A stretch of DNA of 64,000 nucleotides from CAVYUC01 sp963783085. GTDB taxonomy: Bacteria; Bacteroidota; Bacteroidia; Bacteroidales; Prolixibacteraceae. Under the pieces are notes generated by a model, which saw only the letters and a list, made by a program, of their open reading frames with translations, ran no database searches and was not told where the DNA came from. Below, piece by piece: positions 18,587 through 28,123 of the stretch; positions within the stretch are counted from its first letter, which is position 1, and every line of letters begins with the position of its first letter. The stretch is taken from positions 310,001 to 374,000 of the forward strand of contig CAWAMJ010000006.1 in the NCBI GenBank assembly GCA_963783085.1, read 5' to 3'. The position numbers and the translations under genes were made by a program.

Positions 18587-20704
18587 TTAATTTGTTATTA
18601 AATCCACTTCTGCATATCCAGTGTTGGCATTGTTTTCTGTGTTTTGCAGCGCTTTGAATTTTATATAACGTGCTTTTACCGGTTCAAACTTTTTAATTTG
18701 CCATAAGGGATTATTTTTGATGTTGGAGAATTCACCTTTACTAACCAATTTCCAGGTGATGTTATTACCTGAAACATAAAACTCGTAGTCAGTAATTATT
18801 CCCGGCCCCCATAATACCATATCGGGATGATACCTGAATCCGCTGAGAATTAATTCATTTCCTAAATCAATGACAAGGTCAACTGGCAGTTTTTTATCCT
18901 CATTCTGGTGCCATGCTGTTTTTGTATCTCCATCCAAAACTGCATATGCCTTCTCATCATTGCCTAAAATCTTCCAGTTTTTACGAGGAAGGTCAAATTC
19001 CTCTTCTGTTACCGGACTGCTTTTGCCTGAGGCCGGTTCATAAGCAATTGCGGTTACCTTTATTTTTCCTTCCGTTGGAAAAGGTTCACTATATTTTTTT
19101 GAATCATTTGTTGGAACAGTACCATCGAGCGAGTAATAAACTTCAGATTCATTATCGGCAGGAATAATAATTACTTCACCTGTCTGATTACGGATAATTT
19201 CAGGTGGGGTCAATATTTGTGGCGCATTATAAACCCCAACAGTTGAAATTACAGGGCAGGCTTTTGACCCGGTAATATTAAAACGAAGTTGTGTAGCAGT
19301 TACAGCAGGAAAACGAAGGATGCGTTTATATCCTATTGTAGTTGCTTTTGTGATTTCCTGCCAGTTTTCGTCGACCAATGCTTCAACAGTAAAAGTTTTC
19401 ACCCGTTGCCCTAAACGTATGTATTCCTGAGCCAGAAAGCGGTTAAAAGTGGTTGGTTTTTCAAAATCGATGGTAAGTGAAGCTGTTTTTATATTATCGT
19501 CGGTGGTCCAATAGGTGTTTTCGTCATTGTCGGTTGCTTTATATGCTCCAAATTTTTTTGCATTTCCCCTTGTATTCGATGCTACAACCTTTGCATTTTC
19601 AATTAGATTTACAGCAAAAGCTTCTTTTACTGATGTTGCAAAATCAAGTGCTGCTTTTTCATCGTTTGGATGAATCAAACCATTTGGCATTATTGGAAAA
19701 TTGAGAAGTAGTGTTGCATTTCGGCCAATAGAATTGTAGTATGTATCCATCAATTGCGGCAAAGTTTTTACTTTGGAATCTTCGCCGGGATGATAAAACC
19801 ATTCCGGACGAATGGAAGTATTTACTTCAGCAGGCACCCACGAATCCCCGTTTTCAACACCATAATGCAACATATTGTAAGGTACATCGCCTGTGGCATT
19901 CAGCAAACTCCAGTTGGTTTCCCCAACATAACCTGCTTCGGTACCAACCCAGCGCAGGTCTGCCCTGTCACCACCATCGTTCCAGATAACAATGTCAGGT
20001 TGTAATTCGCGAACAAGTTTGTAGGTATTTTTCCAGTCGTAGTATGTGGTTCGGTCAATTTTCCGGTTTTCATTTGCTCCCCCGTAATAACCTGTTCCTC
20101 CATTTGCACCATCATACCAAACTTCAAAAATATCACCATAGTTGGTGAGTAGCTCAGTGAGCTGATTTCTAAAATAAGTGATGTATTCAGGCTTTCCATA
20201 ATCTGCATAGTTCCTGTCCCATGGAGATAAATAAATGCCCAGTTTTAAACCGTATTCTTTACATGCATCAGCCAGTTCTCGAATAACATCGCCTTTACCG
20301 TCTTTCCACGGCGCATTTTTTACCGAATATTCGGTAAATTCCGAAGGCCAGAGACAAAATCCGCAATGGTGTTTTGCTGTGATAATGATTCCCTTCATAC
20401 CGGCTTCCTTGCATGTTTGTGCCCACTGACGGGCATCCAGTTCAGTGGGATTAAACAGGTTCACATCTTCATCTCCATAGCCCCACGACTGATTGGTATA
20501 TGTATTTAAAGAGAAATGGATAAACGCATAGTATTCCATTTCCTGCCAGCGCAATTGATTCTCCGAAGGAACCGGGCCAAACGGAGCAGGTGGTTTGGTA
20601 TTAGAGCAGCTTAAGCTGAAAAGAATAAGGATTGCGGGTATCAGGAATTTTTTGATGAATTCAGGTTTGCCTTTTTTATACTTCAGTGATAATTTGTTGT
20701 CCAT
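18587..20704 (-). CDS. GH29 alpha-L-fucosidase lipoprotein with discoidin-like domains
   Basis: 705 residues with a lipoprotein signal (LIPAILILFSLSC, Cys33). The GH29 barrel occupies about 45-380: EYYAFIHFSLNTYTNQSWG, IITAKHHCGFCLWPSEFTEY, LGIYLSPWDRN, and the nucleophile segment FEVWYDGANG with Asp198. An F5/8 type C domain (NAKVVASNTRGNAKKFGAYK, about 385-520), a chitobiase-like C-terminal segment (SEVYYSLDGTVPTND) and a second F5/8-like domain (AYAVLDGDTKTAWHQ, 605-705) follow. It removes alpha-L-fucose from a glycan at the cell surface. Placement among GH43 and CE1 genes suggests a fucosylated side chain on a xylan or xyloglucan-like target. Confidence 0.9.
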   Translation of the reverse strand: MDNKLSLKYKKGKPEFIKKFLIPAILILFSLSCSNTKPPAPFGPVPSENQLRWQEMEYYAFIHFSLNTYTNQSWGYGDEDVNLFNPTELDARQWAQTCKEAGMKGIIITAKHHCGFCLWPSEFTEYSVKNAPWKDGKGDVIRELADACKEYGLKLGIYLSPWDRNYADYGKPEYITYFRNQLTELLTNYGDIFEVWYDGANGGTGYYGGANENRKIDRTTYYDWKNTYKLVRELQPDIVIWNDGGDRADLRWVGTEAGYVGETNWSLLNATGDVPYNMLHYGVENGDSWVPAEVNTSIRPEWFYHPGEDSKVKTLPQLMDTYYNSIGRNATLLLNFPIMPNGLIHPNDEKAALDFATSVKEAFAVNLIENAKVVASNTRGNAKKFGAYKATDNDENTYWTTDDNIKTASLTIDFEKPTTFNRFLAQEYIRLGQRVKTFTVEALVDENWQEITKATTIGYKRILRFPAVTATQLRFNITGSKACPVISTVGVYNAPQILTPPEIIRNQTGEVIIIPADNESEVYYSLDGTVPTNDSKKYSEPFPTEGKIKVTAIAYEPASGKSSPVTEEEFDLPRKNWKILGNDEKAYAVLDGDTKTAWHQNEDKKLPVDLVIDLGNELILSGFRYHPDMVLWGPGIITDYEFYVSGNNITWKLVSKGEFSNIKNNPLWQIKKFEPVKARYIKFKALQNTENNANTGYAEVDLITN

Positions 20705-20780
20705 TTATTACTAATTACTATGATTGAAAAAATGCTTCGATTTTGATTCTTTTTCGGATATGTTCAAAATTTGCTCTTGC

Positions 20781-22538
20781 TTATTCGGGTACTGCATCAT
20801 TTGCGGATGTTGCATACAATCCCAGCAAACAGCCTGTAAATCCGCCTGCAACATCAGTTGAAAGGATATCACCCGAAACTGTTCCTCCCAGGATTTCAAA
20901 ATCAGTTCTGTTGGTTGAATATGAAAATTCGTATTTATCTCCATCAGCTGAAACCTGCAAACGAATGGGGTTGCTGATATCAATTTTAGTACTGCCAATA
21001 ATTTCTGAATTTGTTTCGCGGCTTCTTCTTTCTCTCCTGTTTTTTTGCAGCAACAGGTAATAGTCACTTCCCTTTTTCGTAATTCCGAAAACATAATTGA
21101 ACCCTTCGCTTTGCAGGGCAACTATTCCTGCAAGATCTTTTTCTGTTTTCGGATTGTAATCCATGGTTACAGCACAGGAAAAATTGTTGTGCATTTGCCT
21201 GAGGAAAAGTGTTGATGTTGGAGCCACCTGCTTTATATTGTTTGCCATTGGATTAATATGTAATCCATTTTTGGTTACTTCGGTAAATACGTTGTGAGGA
21301 CCACGCAAGCCAATCCAACGGGAATCAAGTTTTACGGAAGTAAAATCATCTTTAAATGTAAAATTTCCATTCGGGACAAAACCCTCCCGTCCGGTATTAT
21401 TTTCCACACCTTTGGGTAGTTTAAGTTTTGGTTCAAGTGGAATAAGGCCGTTTTCAAAGACCGGAAATTCACCCGACCAGTCAACCGGTAAAATAAATGT
21501 TTCTCTTCCTGTATTTACCCTGTTTTCCTCGTTTGGCCGAACAGCAAGAAAAACCCCGTAATATTTCCCCCCCGGACCTTCAATAAGGTCGGCATGGCCT
21601 GCCCAATCCACTTTATTTTTCCGGTCCTTCGGAAAGTACCTTTGGGTAAGAATCGGATTATTTGGCGCTGGAATAAAAGGGCCTTTCGGGCTGTCGCTTT
21701 TAAAAATCACCTCGCTGTGCCAGCCACCGGTTCCTCCTTCGGCACACATCAAATAGTATTTGCCGTTCTTTTTATATAAATGAGGTGCTTCAATCCAAAT
21801 GGGCTTTTGGGAAAGGTCAACACCCCCGTTTACAATTATTTTATCGGTTCCTGCAATTACCTGGTCTTCATTTAAATCGTATTCCCAGATTTTAATTACA
21901 CGGTGACCATTATATAATTCCGTGCCTGGGTCAGGTGCGTCATTATGAACAACATACGCCTTTCCATCATCATCAAAGAAAACAGATGGATCAATTCCAT
22001 TGAAATTTAATTTTTTAGGTTCGCCCCAGCCTTTAAACGGATCTTTTGTTTTTACGATAATGTTTCCCAGTCCACCGGTAAAAGCAGTAACAATCATATA
22101 AAAGGTATCGTTGTGAGGATTATAGGTAATTCCCGGGGCATAAATACCCGCACTGATTCCGCAGTCATGTACATCGAAGTAGGAAGGATCATCAAGAACA
22201 CCGCCAAGAGAGGTCCAGTTCACCAAATCTTTGGAATGAAAAACTGGTACTCCGGGAAACATAGCAAAAGATGAGCATACAAGAAAATAATCATCCCCTT
22301 TTTTTGTAATCGCCGGATCGGGATAACAACCCTGGAGTATTGGATTATAAAATTCATCTTCATCTAAAGAATAATTTTTGTATACCTGATCGTCACCCTT
22401 GTAAACGAAATCTGAAAATACAGGGGAATTGTCTGACAGCTTTTTCTGAGCATAAATTCCGGAAGACATAATTATAATCATCAACGAGAGAATAAACGGA
22501 AGCGTTTTTAATTTAAAATTGAATTGATTTATTTTCAT
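20781..22538 (-). CDS. GH43 glycosidase with C-terminal beta-xylosidase C2-like domain
   Basis: 585 residues with a signal peptide (LPFILSLMIIIMSSGIYA-QK). YNPILQGCYPDPAITKKGDD is the classical GH43 opening with the base Asp. DCGISAGIYAPGITYNPHND, NGIDPSVFFDDDGKAYVVHN and IWIEAPHLYKKNGKYYLMCA (acid Glu) follow. GPGGKYYGVFLAVRPNEENR and GRETFILPVDW are typical of the GH43 xylosidase/arabinofuranosidase group in which a C-terminal concanavalin-like domain closes the active site. That domain begins near FKDDFTSVKLDSRWIGLRGP, about residue 390. It likely releases xylose or arabinose from oligosaccharides. It lies between the CE1 and GH29 genes on the same strand. Confidence 0.88.
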   Translation of the reverse strand: MKINQFNFKLKTLPFILSLMIIIMSSGIYAQKKLSDNSPVFSDFVYKGDDQVYKNYSLDEDEFYNPILQGCYPDPAITKKGDDYFLVCSSFAMFPGVPVFHSKDLVNWTSLGGVLDDPSYFDVHDCGISAGIYAPGITYNPHNDTFYMIVTAFTGGLGNIIVKTKDPFKGWGEPKKLNFNGIDPSVFFDDDGKAYVVHNDAPDPGTELYNGHRVIKIWEYDLNEDQVIAGTDKIIVNGGVDLSQKPIWIEAPHLYKKNGKYYLMCAEGGTGGWHSEVIFKSDSPKGPFIPAPNNPILTQRYFPKDRKNKVDWAGHADLIEGPGGKYYGVFLAVRPNEENRVNTGRETFILPVDWSGEFPVFENGLIPLEPKLKLPKGVENNTGREGFVPNGNFTFKDDFTSVKLDSRWIGLRGPHNVFTEVTKNGLHINPMANNIKQVAPTSTLFLRQMHNNFSCAVTMDYNPKTEKDLAGIVALQSEGFNYVFGITKKGSDYYLLLQKNRRERRSRETNSEIIGSTKIDISNPIRLQVSADGDKYEFSYSTNRTDFEILGGTVSGDILSTDVAGGFTGCLLGLYATSANDAVPE

Positions 22539-22583
22539 TTTTCTTACAACTTAGTTTAAATATTTAAAAATCATTGTTCAGGA

Positions 22584-23420
22584 TTATTTAAAAATTAAAA
22601 GGGCAAAATGATACAACCCGCTTTTCCAGACCTTGAAATCGTGAACACCATCCGGCACAACAGAATAAACATGCGATACATTGTTGGATTCCAGGTAATC
22701 GTGTGTACGTTTGCTGATGTTTATTAAACGATCCTTATCGCCACATGAAATCCATAGAAGTTCCAGTTTTTTCTTTACCACCTCTGGATTGGGAACCAGT
22801 TCCTCCGGACTTTTTGTATTAGGCGCCGATGAAAAACCACCTATCCAGGCAAATGTACCGGGATTGCCAAGCCCGAAATTCAAAGCTTGCCCCCCTCCCA
22901 TCGATAATCCGGCAATGGCACGATGTTTAGGGTCTTTTATTACCGGATAATTATTTTCGATAAAGGGAATCAGGTCGTTTAGCAAATCTTCTTCGAATGT
23001 TGCAAAAGCTTCCACTTTATCCTGAGCAAATACATTTCCCGTTGCCCGATCATCTTTCATCGCCCGGCCGTTTGGCATGACTACAATCATTGGCTCCAGG
23101 TTATTTTCCGCATAAAGATTGTCGAGGATTATTTCAGGGTGCCCGCCGCGGAGCCATTCGTATTCATCGCCGCCGATGCCGTGCAAAAGATAAAGTACCG
23201 GATATTTTTTATTTATCGTAAATCCTGGTGTTGTATAAATAAGTGCATTCCTTTCAGTGCCAACGGTGGTTGATTTATAGGTGATTGTATCCAGTGTTCC
23301 ATGAGAAATATTCTCCCGGAAAGTATCGAATCCGTCTGGTGGTGGATCAATATGATTTTGTGCAAAAGCAACTGAACCTGTCAGGAAGAAAATAAAGAAC
23401 AGTGTTATAAATTTTTTCAT
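22584..23420 (-). CDS. CE1 family esterase (acetyl-xylan/feruloyl esterase type)
   Basis: 278 residues: signal peptide (KKFITLFFIFFLTGSVAFA-QN) and one alpha/beta hydrolase domain of normal single-domain CE1 length. Seen motifs: KYPVLYLLHGIGGDEYEWLR, IAGLSMGGGQALNFGL with the nucleophile Ser, LLWISCGDKDRLI with the likely Asp, and VVPDGVHDFKVWKSGLYHF with the catalytic His. It removes acetyl or feruloyl esters from xylan so that glycosidases can reach the chain. It lies 45 bp upstream of the GH43 gene. Confidence 0.87.
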   Translation of the reverse strand: MKKFITLFFIFFLTGSVAFAQNHIDPPPDGFDTFRENISHGTLDTITYKSTTVGTERNALIYTTPGFTINKKYPVLYLLHGIGGDEYEWLRGGHPEIILDNLYAENNLEPMIVVMPNGRAMKDDRATGNVFAQDKVEAFATFEEDLLNDLIPFIENNYPVIKDPKHRAIAGLSMGGGQALNFGLGNPGTFAWIGGFSSAPNTKSPEELVPNPEVVKKKLELLWISCGDKDRLINISKRTHDYLESNNVSHVYSVVPDGVHDFKVWKSGLYHFALLIFK

Positions 23421-23452
23421 TATTAATGGATTTATGTTTCGTATCTGATTAA

Positions 23453-23662
23453 TTACTTTTGTTTTACAGCTTTTGGCAAATAAGTATCCAGCTTATAACA
23501 TATTGTATCACCGGCAGTCTTTCCAGTTATCCTTATTTTACGAGAAAAGCTAACAGTTTGGAAAGAAGAAGAATCATTTTTTGCTTCATAGCCGGTTACT
23601 TTTAGACGATAAGGTTTCGATTTAAAAATGACTAAATATCTGAAAAATAATATATCCTGCAA
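23453..23662 (-). pseudogene. Short open frame, possible remnant (69 aa), unassigned
   Basis: An open frame ending at 23453 and reading toward the CE1 gene, with a C-terminal part such as KPYRLKVTGYEAKNDSSSF and KIRITGKTAGDTICYKLDTY that looks beta-rich and protein-like. It has no signal peptide or good ribosome-binding site, and I cannot name a family. It may be the tail of a lost enzyme gene whose 5' part was replaced by the repeat region to its right, or simply a chance frame. Confidence 0.25.
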
Positions 23663-23702
23663 ATTTACATTATTTCAAAGGATTTGGGGTTTGTTGCCTT
23701 AA

Positions 23703-23915
23703 GCAGGTGGCCCGAAGTCACCTGCTCCATAAAAAAGCATCACTCCAAATTATTTATTCACCAGCTGAACCTTAATCAGCAGGTGAAAAGCTCTAATAAA
23801 CTATCAGTTCCCGTTGGAGCCTTGAGCTGGTGACTTGAAGTCACCTGCTCAATAAAAGATGTTTGTCCCATTAATTATTCATCAGCTGATTAAGAATCGG
23901 CAGGTGAACGCTACG
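23703..23915. repeat. Two degenerate copies of a hairpin-bearing intergenic repeat
   Basis: Copy one spans about 23703-23795 and copy two about 23824-23915. Each begins with a near-palindrome (GCAGGTG...CACCTGC in copy one, GGTGACTTGAAGTCACC in copy two), continues CTCCATAAAA or CTCAATAAAA, and ends with CAGCTGA...GGCAGGTGAA-type sequence. The copies are imperfect. This resembles REP-type or small non-autonomous palindromic repeats. No transposase lies nearby. Apart from the doubtful frame at 23453-23662, the 23421-23934 gap holds nothing else recognisable. Confidence 0.6.
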
Positions 23916-23934
23916 GAGAGAAGGTGCCCTTCAT

Positions 23935-25008
23935 TCACCTGGCTTTATTGATTTCAATTTCCAACTCTCCCGAAGGGCGTTCAATTGCAACTCCTGCGGG
24001 TATTGCGTCACCAAAGTCAGGAGTTCCGTCATTGTTCCAGGTAAATGGCTGCATCCTCACGTCTCTGTTCCAGCCTGGTTCGGTTGTTTTTTTTGAATGG
24101 TAAATTATCCAATCCTCCGTATTATCGGGCGATTTAACAAACGAACAATGCCCAACGCCAAAAACTTTGTCGTTTCCGGTAAACACAGGCCCTTGCTTTT
24201 TCCAGTTTGTGCGATCAAGCAGATTGCCATCAGGATTTATTAGCTGCAACATTCCCAGCCGGTATTCCTTTAACCACGATTCACGGCACGAGTAGATGAC
24301 AAACACCTTATTGTTGTTTACCAGAACTTCCGGTCCTTCATTCAAATCGAGCGGTCCGCCGGTTTCCCAATCCTGCTCTGGTGATGATAACAAAATCCGT
24401 CTGCCTTTCAGTTTCCAGGGATTTTCCATCTCCTGAATGTACAGGTGCTGCGGTGTGGCATCCGTATCCGTTTGCTTTTTCCACCCCGACCAAACAGCAT
24501 AAAGTTTTCCTTTAAAACTGAAAACGGTCATGTCTATTGCCCAGGTATTGCTATCCTTATTTTCAGGGTTATCGCCGGTGTATAACATGCCCATATCTTC
24601 GTAGTCGCTGAAAACATCCGCTGATTCGGAACGCAAAACCCCGGTTCGCTGGTGTATAAATGGCGGGCCCGCTTCGCCGGCTGCATAGTAAACGTACCAG
24701 CGGCCGTCAATAAAATGAATTTCCGGCGCCCAAACACAGTTGCTGTTCCAGCCGGAGGAAGGAGCCGTCCATAGTTTTTTCAATTCCCCTTTTTTGGTCA
24801 TGAACCTGGAGCGGGAAACAACAATGGAATTATTTTCTGAATAACAATAAATATATTCATCGCCATGCTTTACCATCCAGGGATCGGCCCCATTCCAAAC
24901 AGGATTGGTAAATTTTGTTTCGGTTCGGACTTGCGGCCTTTCTTTTCCACAACCTAAAAAACCTGGCAGGAGCAAAACCGCCAACATCAGGATTTTCATT
25001 TTTTTCAT
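23935..25008 (-). CDS. GH43 glycosidase lipoprotein (arabinosidase-like)
   Basis: 357 residues, single domain, with a lipoprotein signal (ILMLAVLLLPGFLGC, Cys20). FTNPVWNGADPWMVKHGDEY carries the general-base Asp. CVWAPEIHFIDGRWYVYYAA, WAIDMTVFSFKGKLYAVWSG and LNEGPEVLVNNNKVFVIYS (acid Glu) are propeller blades. VGHCSFVKSPDNTEDWIIYH has the active-site His, and VRMQPFTWNNDGTPDFG is the usual C-terminal motif of this subgroup. It is likely an alpha-L-arabinofuranosidase. A 272-bp repeat-bearing gap separates it from the rest of the leftward enzyme run. Confidence 0.87.
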   Translation of the reverse strand: MKKMKILMLAVLLLPGFLGCGKERPQVRTETKFTNPVWNGADPWMVKHGDEYIYCYSENNSIVVSRSRFMTKKGELKKLWTAPSSGWNSNCVWAPEIHFIDGRWYVYYAAGEAGPPFIHQRTGVLRSESADVFSDYEDMGMLYTGDNPENKDSNTWAIDMTVFSFKGKLYAVWSGWKKQTDTDATPQHLYIQEMENPWKLKGRRILLSSPEQDWETGGPLDLNEGPEVLVNNNKVFVIYSCRESWLKEYRLGMLQLINPDGNLLDRTNWKKQGPVFTGNDKVFGVGHCSFVKSPDNTEDWIIYHSKKTTEPGWNRDVRMQPFTWNNDGTPDFGDAIPAGVAIERPSGELEIEINKAR

Positions 25009-25197
25009 TTATTTGATTTTGATATGCCCGATAGTAAAGAATTGTTTTGATATACGCAAAACATTGGATCCTTCAAATATAATGAATCATTCTTTTGTTT
25101 ATCCGGAGCTAATTCACTTTTAATACTCGGAATTTTATGCTTATTTCGAAAAATTATTGCCGAAAAACTGATCGTTGGGCATTTCCAAAATGCGACT

Positions 25198-26979
25198 ATG
25201 AATTTTCAAAATTGTAAAACATTCGTCCTTTTCCTGGGGGTTTTGTTCTTTATTGCGGGATGTGAAAAGTTTAATGAACAGGATAAATTTGAACGGCCTG
25301 ACTGGCTTCCGGGAAAATTATATACAACTGTTTCAGTGCAGGGAAACCTTACCTTATTTACCGAGTGCATAAAACTTACCGGATTGGACAGCATCCTCGA
25401 TGTTTCGGGAAGTTGGACCGTTTTTGCGCCGGACGATGAGGCCATGAAACAGTACCTGGCGGAAAATCATTATTCTGCTGTGTCAGATATTCCAGTTGAT
25501 AAACTTGAAAAAATCGTCAAATTTCATATCGTTCAGAATCCGTGGTCGCTGGAGCAGTTACAGAGCCTGAGTCCGTACGGATGGAGAACAGGAAACAGTA
25601 AAAACAGTTACCTGTACGCTTTTAAGCGCCAGACCATGCTGAAAAATTCCGGGGAAAAATATTGGATACAGGAAGAGAAAAACCGCGAAAGGATTGTCAC
25701 GGATTCAGTAACGGCCAATGCGTATAAAAGGGTATTTGTGGGAACAAGAAAAAATGTACCCGTATTTTACGATGCATTTATGGACATCAACGGCATTACT
25801 TCCGAAGATTTCAGCTTTTATTTTGGCAGACCGTACGAACATGGAAATGTTTACTATGCGGGGGCCAAAATTCTTCAATCTGATATTTTTGCCGAAAACG
25901 GATTTGTACATATCATCGACAGGGTTGTAAATCCTATGTTAAATGCAAAGGAGTTGCTTGAACAGGAATTCCCCGGCGAGTCTTATAAGCTTTTCCTGGA
26001 AATGGTTTACTGGTATTATCCGTCGTTTGCGCCGAATATGGCAGCTACATTTAATCAGCCGGCTGTCAGGGCTGGCGGACTGGTTGATACACTTTGGGAT
26101 TTAAACTATTCGCGTCTGGCGTTCGCAATCCAAAAGGAAGGTGTTGGGTATGAAGGTCCCGAAATTAATGAAACCTTTGTAAGGCACAACGGGTTAATTG
26201 TTCCGGCTGACAATCCTCTCCGGGAATTCATTGACGGCACCCTCACCCTGAAATCTGGTTTTCCACATTGGCGAAATTATAAGTCTCTCCCGCAGGATGT
26301 TGTCGATATTATAGTATCGCGGCTTTTCAGTTCCGGTCCCGTATATCCGTCAACCAATATTTATCAGCAGGTTTTTACAGGAAAAGGCGGATTTCAGCAG
26401 AACGAAGAGGATATAATCCGGCAGGAATTCGGCAGCAACTGTACATTTATCGGACTGAATTCATATACACCCGACCGGGTATTCACCAGTGTTACAGGTC
26501 CGGTTTTTTGCCGTCCGGATTATTCTTTGTTCAGGCAGGCGATACTTTACTGCAACATTGGTGATGTAATCGCTAATCACGAAGGGGAACTTTATTTTTT
26601 CCCAATTCCCGATTATGCCCTGAGGGCCGATTCTTCATTGATTTTAAACTGGATTGACAAAGATGAAAACCAGTATAGTTTTTCACAGTTGAACAGGAGA
26701 AAACATCTGATGGAAGGACTTGGCCGAAATACGATCAGAACCAGAATAATGAACCACGTTGGAATTTCAGTATCCGGGGGAAGTGCCGGTAAGGAAACCA
26801 TTCAAACCCTGGGAGGCAGATACATCACCTGGGATCATTCCAATAATACGATTCAAGGTAGCCGCCCCAGCACCATTGGGTACGATGGGGAAGAGGCAGT
26901 TACCAGCACTCCGGTCCGGCTGGAGGAACCTGCGGATAACGGAAAAGTATGGAGTGTTAATTACTGGTTTAATTTTTAA
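25198..26979 (+). CDS. Fasciclin-domain lipoprotein (593 aa)
   Basis: 593 residues with a lipoprotein signal (FVLFLGVLFFIAGC, Cys22). LYTTVSVQGNLTLFTECIKL and WTVFAPDDEAMKQYL, then KLEKIVKFHIVQNPW, match a fasciclin (FAS1) domain. A second, more diverged FAS1-like half (IHIIDRVVNPMLNAKELL) follows, and the C-terminal half contains further weak FAS1 features. FAS1 domains mediate adhesion or glycan contact. In Bacteroidota such lipoproteins often accompany SusC/SusD systems, so a surface glycan-binding role is plausible. It converges with a second fasciclin gene 34 bp away. Confidence 0.75.
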   Translation: MNFQNCKTFVLFLGVLFFIAGCEKFNEQDKFERPDWLPGKLYTTVSVQGNLTLFTECIKLTGLDSILDVSGSWTVFAPDDEAMKQYLAENHYSAVSDIPVDKLEKIVKFHIVQNPWSLEQLQSLSPYGWRTGNSKNSYLYAFKRQTMLKNSGEKYWIQEEKNRERIVTDSVTANAYKRVFVGTRKNVPVFYDAFMDINGITSEDFSFYFGRPYEHGNVYYAGAKILQSDIFAENGFVHIIDRVVNPMLNAKELLEQEFPGESYKLFLEMVYWYYPSFAPNMAATFNQPAVRAGGLVDTLWDLNYSRLAFAIQKEGVGYEGPEINETFVRHNGLIVPADNPLREFIDGTLTLKSGFPHWRNYKSLPQDVVDIIVSRLFSSGPVYPSTNIYQQVFTGKGGFQQNEEDIIRQEFGSNCTFIGLNSYTPDRVFTSVTGPVFCRPDYSLFRQAILYCNIGDVIANHEGELYFFPIPDYALRADSSLILNWIDKDENQYSFSQLNRRKHLMEGLGRNTIRTRIMNHVGISVSGGSAGKETIQTLGGRYITWDHSNNTIQGSRPSTIGYDGEEAVTSTPVRLEEPADNGKVWSVNYWFNF

Positions 26980-27013
26980 GAATTGAAGAAGACAATCCTT
27001 TCAATAATCAGGA

Positions 27014-28123
27014 TTATTCAGGAAAAGTTTTATAGAAAAGCAAGTCAGAAATTGAATGGACGGGACCGGTTTGCGTCAGAATGTTGCAATCTTCCCACAC
27101 CGGGCGAATGTAGTCGATTATCGTCGTATCACCAGATTCAGAGATTAAAATTCCATAAGTATCAACGCCCGGATTGATTTGGATATCGAGCCCTGCATAA
27201 ACCGTCACCGGATTGTTACTTAGCGTTCGGTACCCTCTGTCGCCCCAACTGAAATCGTTCAGGTAATATTCCCCGGAGATGATATGATAAGCAGTGAACT
27301 GGTAGAAATTATCTGCATTGCCCGGTAATGACAAACGTTTGCTCAAATCTTCAAAAGTATAAATCCCGTTTCGGTTATAAACGCTGTCGTGTTCGGCAAG
27401 TATGGTGTATTTGTTAAACCACAACCGGTTCCTGATTCTGCAAAATTCCATCGCCGCTGCCAGAATTGAATAATCATCCTGTTGCTGCAGCCAGTCGTAA
27501 CCGGAGATTCCAGGTGGTTGCAGGACTGCGGAAATAACATGAATGCAGCCGTTGGTCATTTCAAGGTTTGGCTTGATAACCTGAGATTTGTTGTTTATTT
27601 TAATCACCGGATTATCATTGGCCGTGTAAATACCGGAAACCAGGCGTTCACCAGTAAGTGTGCTGTCCGGCAAGGCGCCGTCCGGAAACTGGTCCGTCCG
27701 CACCTTTCGTTTAATGGTATGATACCGGGTGAAATCGTATACAAAAGCTGTATCCTGCAACAACTCTTCAAAATTTTTAAACTTTTCGTTTTGCCGGATA
27801 AAGTAATCAATGGCTTCGTTGGTGGGTAAAAACAAGGTATAATCGTCGCCGAAAGGATTGTAGGCGCCCAGAGTTCCCAGCAATTTTCCTTTTTCCAGCA
27901 GGCTGTAAAATTCAGAATATTCCTCCCGGTTTTCTTCAAGGTATTGATAGATGGTTAAATTATCGCCGTCAGTCCATTGCGTTCCATACGGATCAGATTT
28001 ACACGATGTGATGACCACAAACAGAATGGTCCATTGAATCAGGAGCGCGACTTTGATGTGTTTTCGAATCCCGGTTAATCGCTTCCACAAAAATTCATTT
28101 ATACTTGTCAGGTTCATTTTCAA
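27014..28123 (-). CDS. Fasciclin-domain lipoprotein (369 aa)
   Basis: 369 residues. An N-terminal extension precedes a lipoprotein signal (LLIQWTILFVVITSC, Cys about 42), so a later start is possible. NLTIYQYLEENREEYSEFYS, YTLFLPTNEAIDYFIRQ, FTRYHTIKRKV and NGCIHVISAVLQPPG outline one complete FAS1 domain. A second begins near GYDWLQQQDDYSILAAAM. It is likely a surface-anchored adhesion or glycan-contact protein paired with the convergent fasciclin gene. The two are different proteins rather than a recent duplicate. Confidence 0.8.
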   Translation of the reverse strand: MKMNLTSINEFLWKRLTGIRKHIKVALLIQWTILFVVITSCKSDPYGTQWTDGDNLTIYQYLEENREEYSEFYSLLEKGKLLGTLGAYNPFGDDYTLFLPTNEAIDYFIRQNEKFKNFEELLQDTAFVYDFTRYHTIKRKVRTDQFPDGALPDSTLTGERLVSGIYTANDNPVIKINNKSQVIKPNLEMTNGCIHVISAVLQPPGISGYDWLQQQDDYSILAAAMEFCRIRNRLWFNKYTILAEHDSVYNRNGIYTFEDLSKRLSLPGNADNFYQFTAYHIISGEYYLNDFSWGDRGYRTLSNNPVTVYAGLDIQINPGVDTYGILISESGDTTIIDYIRPVWEDCNILTQTGPVHSISDLLFYKTFPE

